The notes under the pieces are model-generated. The model was not told the origin of the DNA, made no database searches, and saw only the letters and a list, made by a program, of their open reading frames with translations. The position numbers and the translations under genes are program-made. Source: Clostridia bacterium (lineage in GTDB: Bacteria > Bacillota > Clostridia > Oscillospirales > Acutalibacteraceae). Taken from it: a stretch of DNA of 64,000 bases. The first letter of the stretch is position 1, and each line of letters starts with the position of its first letter. Location of the stretch: the NCBI GenBank assembly GCA_017442225.1, contig JAFSAR010000023.1, positions 89,743-153,742 of the forward strand. The letters are read 5' to 3'. Shown here piece after piece: positions 61,006 to 64,000 of the stretch.

Positions 61006-61851
61006 GTGCCACAGATAAAATTTACAAAAATGCACGGCATAGGTAACGACTACGTGTATATAAACTGCTTTGAGCAGACGATAAAAAATCCGGAAGAGCT
61101 CGCCATGAAAATGTCGCCACGACGTTTTAGCGTCGGCGCCGACGGTGTGATTTTAATCTGCCCGTCGGACGTGGCAGATGCCAAGATGCGAATGTTTAAC
61201 CTTGATGGCAGCGAGGGCAAAATGTGCGGTAACGGTATTCGCTGTGTCGGTAAGTTTATATATGATAATGACATTGCTCACAAAAGTATAATAACGGTCG
61301 AAACCTTAAGCGGCATAAAAACGCTTGAAATCACCGATGTGGGCGGCAAAGCATCGTCAATTACCGTAGATATGGGCAAGGCAGAGTTTTCGCCAGACAA
61401 AATCCCCGCAATAGCAGATTGCGATACGATAATAGACACCGCCGTGACGGTAGACGGCAAAGAATATAACGTAACAGCGCTTTCTATGGGCAATCCCCAC
61501 GCAGTTACCTTTTGTGATGATATAGATAATCTTAATCTCTCTGAAATCGGTCCTCATTTTGAGCATCACGATATGTTTCCCGAGCAGGTAAACACCGAGT
61601 TTATCCGCGTGATCGATGACCACACCTTGCAGATGCGCGTTTGGGAGCGCGGCAGCGGCGAGACCTTCGCTTGCGGCACGGGCGCTTGCGCGGCGGCGGT
61701 TGCGGCGGTCGTTAACGGCTACTGTAAGCAGGACCAAGAGATTACCGTTCATCTTGTAGGTGGCGATTTGTTTATAACCTATAAATCTGACGGCACGGTA
61801 TTTATGCGTGGCGGCGCCGAAAAGGTTTTTGACGGAGTATATGAAATTTAA
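61006..61851 (+). CDS. dapF: Diaminopimelate epimerase
   Basis: 281 residues from a GTG behind GGCGGTGA (the frame is open to 60961 but that is untranslated promoter DNA). Both catalytic-Cys motifs are present: MCGNGIRCVGKFIY near residue 72 and ETFACGTGACAAAVAAV near 222, with the N-terminal TKMHGIGNDYVYINCF. The enzyme converts LL- to meso-diaminopimelate for lysine and peptidoglycan. It leads a unit with yerC, a methyltransferase and hslO. Confidence 0.97.
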   Translation: MPQIKFTKMHGIGNDYVYINCFEQTIKNPEELAMKMSPRRFSVGADGVILICPSDVADAKMRMFNLDGSEGKMCGNGIRCVGKFIYDNDIAHKSIITVETLSGIKTLEITDVGGKASSITVDMGKAEFSPDKIPAIADCDTIIDTAVTVDGKEYNVTALSMGNPHAVTFCDDIDNLNLSEIGPHFEHHDMFPEQVNTEFIRVIDDHTLQMRVWERGSGETFACGTGACAAAVAAVVNGYCKQDQEITVHLVGGDLFITYKSDGTVFMRGGAEKVFDGVYEI

Positions 61852-61869
61852 GTAAAAGAGGATATAAAA

Positions 61870-62139
61870 ATGGCAGAAAAAGATTTTTCAAAGCTTCTCT
61901 ACAGCGCGGTTATGACACTTGAAAATGAGGACGAGTGTCAACAACTTTTTGAAGACCTGTGCACCCCAAAAGAAATCAAATCTATAGCCCAGCGCTTTGC
62001 GGTGGCAAAGATGCTCAGCGAAGGCAGAATTTATAACGACATAGTTGAGGAAACGGGCGCATCTACCGCTACCATCAGCCGTGTAAACCGCACTATGAGC
62101 GACGGTAGCAAAACGGTGCTTGAAAGGCTCAGAGGATAG
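61870..62139 (+). CDS. yerC: TrpR-like regulator YerC/YecD family
   Basis: 89 residues, helical, with the TrpR/YerC helix-turn-helix in IKSIAQRFAVAKMLSEGRIYNDIVEETGASTATISRVNRTM near residue 37. YerC/YecD proteins are Firmicutes homologues of the Trp repressor fold whose ligand and targets are not well defined. It lies 18 bases after dapF, so autoregulation of the operon is conceivable. Confidence 0.92.
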   Translation: MAEKDFSKLLYSAVMTLENEDECQQLFEDLCTPKEIKSIAQRFAVAKMLSEGRIYNDIVEETGASTATISRVNRTMSDGSKTVLERLRG

Positions 62140-62145
62140 TCTGCA

Positions 62146-62886
62146 ATGTATAACGATTTTGCGTATACGTATGACGCTTTAATGGCTGACGTTGATTATA
62201 AAAAGAGAACGGATTATATCTGCTCTCTTTTTAAAACATTTGACCGTATGCCCACGCTTATGCTGGACCTTGCTTGCGGCACAGGTGAATTCAGTAACCG
62301 CTTTGCGCAAAAGGGAGTTTCGGTTATAGGCGTTGACGTATCTTTTGATATGCTGTCTGTCGCGCGTGAAAAAAGCGTAGAGCAGGGTAACGACATACTG
62401 TATCTTTGTCAGGATGCCGCCGAGCTTGACCTGTACGGCACGGTAGACGGCGCTATTTGCTGTCTTGACAGCCTTAATCATATAACCGATTACGACGCTT
62501 TTTGTAAGGCAATATCAAAGGTATCGCTTTTTCTCGAAAAGGACAGGCTTTTTATCTTTGACCTTAATACACCGTATAAGCACCGCGAGGTTCTCGGTAA
62601 CAATACCTTTGTGATTGATACGGACGACGTTTATTGCGTGTGGCAAAATGCATATAACGATACCGATAATACGGTAGAGATAAATCTTGACTTTTTTACA
62701 CCTGACGGCGATGCGTACTATCGCACAAATGAAAGTTTTTGCGAGCGCGCTTATACCTACGGTGAGATAGAAAAAGCGCTCGAAAACGCAGGGCTTAAAA
62801 CAGAAGCCGTATATGAAGAAATGACGCAAAACGCGCCAACCGATACAACAGAACGCGTTGTATACATTACAAGGAAAGTGAAATAG
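62146..62886 (+). CDS. Class I SAM-dependent methyltransferase
   Basis: 246 residues. The Rossmann methyltransferase motif I LMLDLACGTGEFSNRFAQKGVSVIGVDVSFDML is near residue 38, with the acidic loop DAAELDLYGTVDGAICCLDSLNHITD (motif III-like) near 90. This family (methyltransferase type 11/25) acts on small molecules or unknown substrates. It is 6 bases after yerC, with AGAGGATAG as SD. Confidence 0.87.
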   Translation: MYNDFAYTYDALMADVDYKKRTDYICSLFKTFDRMPTLMLDLACGTGEFSNRFAQKGVSVIGVDVSFDMLSVAREKSVEQGNDILYLCQDAAELDLYGTVDGAICCLDSLNHITDYDAFCKAISKVSLFLEKDRLFIFDLNTPYKHREVLGNNTFVIDTDDVYCVWQNAYNDTDNTVEINLDFFTPDGDAYYRTNESFCERAYTYGEIEKALENAGLKTEAVYEEMTQNAPTDTTERVVYITRKVK

Positions 62887-62888
62887 TA

Positions 62889-63767
62889 ATGGGAAAGCTT
62901 ATAAGATGTATAACCTCTGACGGTCTTGTTATGGCGACAGCGCTTGACAGTACCGATATAGTAGCCGAGGCTGAAAGATTGCATAAAAGCTCTGCCGTGG
63001 TAACGGCGGCTTTGGGCAGATTGCTGACCGCAACCTCTATGATGGGTAACGCCCTTAAAGGCAAAAACAATACAATAACCGTAAAGCTTGACGGTGATGG
63101 CCCCGCGGGCGCGCTTATCGCGGTTGCCGACAGCAATGGTGACGTGCGCGGTTATGCTGTAAATCCCGTTGTAGAAATACCACTAAAAGAAAACGGTAAG
63201 TTAGACGTATGCGGTGCAGTTGGCACACAGGGTACACTTTACGTTATAAAGGATTTGGGACTCAAAGAGCCGTACAACGGTTTTGTGCCGATTGCTACGG
63301 GTGAAATTGCCGAGGATATCGCGTCGTATTACGCCATAAGCGAGCAGATACCAACCGTGTGCGCGTTGGGTGTTTTGGTAAACCCCGACCTTACGGTGCG
63401 CGTTGCAGGCGGATATATTATACAACTGCTGCCTGCAGCTCACGGATATGAAGAGGTTATTACAAAGCTTGAAAACAACATAAAGGTTATGAAGCCTATC
63501 ACAACCTTGCTTGACGAAGGCAAAACGATTGAAGAAATTGTAGAAATCGCCCTTACAGGTTTTGAGGTTGAGGTTCTGGAAGAACAAACTGCAGCATATA
63601 AATGTAATTGTTCGAGGGTTAGATTTGAAAAAGCGCTAAAGAGCTTGAACCGAGAAGAGCTTACCGAAATGGCAGAAGAAATGGAAAAAGCCGAAACGGT
63701 TTGTCAGTTCTGTAACAGCGTTTACACCTTTACAAGTGATGAACTAAAGTCGTTTATAAAAAAATAA
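62889..63767 (+). CDS. hslO: Redox-regulated chaperone Hsp33
   Basis: 292 residues. N-terminal Hsp33 core (LIRCITSDGLVMATALDSTDIVAEAERLHKSSAVVTAALGRLLTATSMMG near residue 3) and C-terminal zinc switch with CNC (near 238) and CQFC (near 271), the four-Cys CxC-x(n)-CxxC centre. Under oxidative and heat stress the zinc is released, disulfides form and the chaperone holdase is activated. A tRNA cluster follows 95 bases later. Confidence 0.97.
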   Translation: MGKLIRCITSDGLVMATALDSTDIVAEAERLHKSSAVVTAALGRLLTATSMMGNALKGKNNTITVKLDGDGPAGALIAVADSNGDVRGYAVNPVVEIPLKENGKLDVCGAVGTQGTLYVIKDLGLKEPYNGFVPIATGEIAEDIASYYAISEQIPTVCALGVLVNPDLTVRVAGGYIIQLLPAAHGYEEVITKLENNIKVMKPITTLLDEGKTIEEIVEIALTGFEVEVLEEQTAAYKCNCSRVRFEKALKSLNREELTEMAEEMEKAETVCQFCNSVYTFTSDELKSFIKK

Positions 63768-63786
63768 AAATTTTTCAAAAAAATGC

Positions 63787-63815
63787 TTGACAACGAGAGT
63801 CCGTTATGCTATTAT
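63787..63815 (+). promoter_or_regulatory. tRNA operon promoter
   Basis: TTGACA (63787-63792), 17 bases, TATTAT (63810-63815), 47 bases upstream of the first tRNA. Confidence 0.85.
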
Positions 63816-63861
63816 AGTGTTCGTCGCCGGTGAGTTGCGATTAACAGAGCCAGCGTTTCGT

Positions 63862-63937
63862 GGGAGCATAGCTCAGCTGGGAGAGCATCTGCCTTACAAG
63901 CAGAGGGTCACAGGTTCGAGCCCTGTTGTTCCCACCA
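63862..63937 (+). tRNA. tRNA-Val (UAC)
   Basis: 76 bases: acceptor GGGAGCA/TGTTCCC, D arm GCTCAGCTGGGAGAGC, anticodon stem-loop TCTGC-CTTACAA-GCAGA (anticodon TAC), T arm with GGTTCGAGCC, and an encoded 3' CCA. All arms fold canonically. Confidence 0.97.
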
Positions 63938-63940
63938 TTT

Positions 63941-64000
63941 GGCCTGGTAGTTCAGTTGGTTAGAACGCTAGCCTGTCACGCTAGAGGTCGTGGGTTCGAG
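63941..64000 (+). tRNA. tRNA-Asp (GUC), 3'-truncated by window edge
   Basis: Starts GGCCTGG after a 3-base gap; D arm TTCAGTTGGTTAGAA, anticodon loop CTGTCAC (anticodon GTC) between GCTAG arms, then TCGTGGGTTCGAG where the window ends in the T arm. Confidence 0.95.

Noticed and set aside
1..64000. CRISPR array, prophage or IS element
   Set aside because: No regularly spaced direct repeats, transposase or integrase motifs, or phage gene blocks were seen; the region is housekeeping in content.

Overview
The window looks like a chromosomal segment from a low-GC, spore-forming, Gram-positive Clostridia-type bacterium, most likely an Oscillospirales/Ruminococcaceae-like gut commensal. That placement is inferred from the gene set, not from a marker-tree search. 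Supporting signs are sporulation genes (spoIID, spoIIGA, sigE), a class B sortase, Firmicutes-style riboregulators (S-box, FMN riboswitch, Asn T-box, L10 leader), a short rpmG, frequent TTG/GTG starts behind strong Shine-Dalgarno sequences, and glycan-degrading genes. I see no prophage, insertion sequence or CRISPR array. Most of the window is conserved housekeeping DNA.

Layout. 1-6.6 kb: the 3' end of engB, rubrerythrin (minus strand), then pth, mfd and a lipoprotein. 6.6-11.7 kb: a minus-strand sugar operon (nagB, hexosamine kinase, mutarotase-like protein, GH78) behind a strong promoter. 11.9-12.9 kb: rplM-rpsI. 13-21.3 kb: ymdB, an orphan peptide-binding lipoprotein, Asp23/FakA/RecG and an ABC exporter. 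21.4-27 kb: an AraC regulator with two Gfo/Idh/MocA dehydrogenases, convergent with a GH95 fucosidase. 27-28.2 kb: rplJ-rplL with an L10 leader. 28.2-32.8 kb: spoIID, a membrane protein, murA, a WalJ-like hydrolase and rlmH. 32.8-35.8 kb: rpmG-secE-nusG-rplK-rplA. 35.9-41.7 kb: membrane proteins and transporters (AEC, NSS, CDF), ppa and an esterase. 41.7-43.6 kb: spoIIGA-sigE and a DUF1294 protein. 43.6-48.2 kb: an FMN riboswitch with a RibU-like gene, then an S-box with metK-metY-metA. 48.2-52 kb: serS-srtB-SGNH hydrolase and RNase P RNA. 52-55.9 kb: a P-loop protein, then asnS-asnA under an Asn-specific T-box. 55.9-58.7 kb: a tiny transcription unit in front of a CNNM/CorC gene, then an AI-2E-type membrane protein. 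58.8-63.8 kb: comM, a zinc-ribbon membrane protein, dapF-yerC-methyltransferase-hslO. 63.8-64 kb: the start of a tRNA cluster (Val, Asp).

How the genes work together. The S-box operon makes homoserine ester, sulfhydrylates it and converts the resulting methionine to SAM. The T-box operon couples asparagine synthesis to its charging. The sugar genes suggest intracellular use of rhamnose-, fucose- and hexosamine-containing oligosaccharides, but no importer is in the window. SpoIIGA and pro-sigma-E form the mother-cell activation pair, and SpoIID is a classic member of the resulting regulon.

Most unusual items: (1) a promoter/short-ORF/terminator unit at 55940-56122 ahead of the CNNM gene, a candidate peptide-based attenuator or small membrane peptide; (2) a SecE with about 165 extra N-terminal residues forming four predicted membrane helices; (3) separation of rplK-rplA from rplJ-rplL onto opposite strands; (4) dispersed palindromic repeats overlapping gene ends. 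No clearly new multi-gene system is evident.
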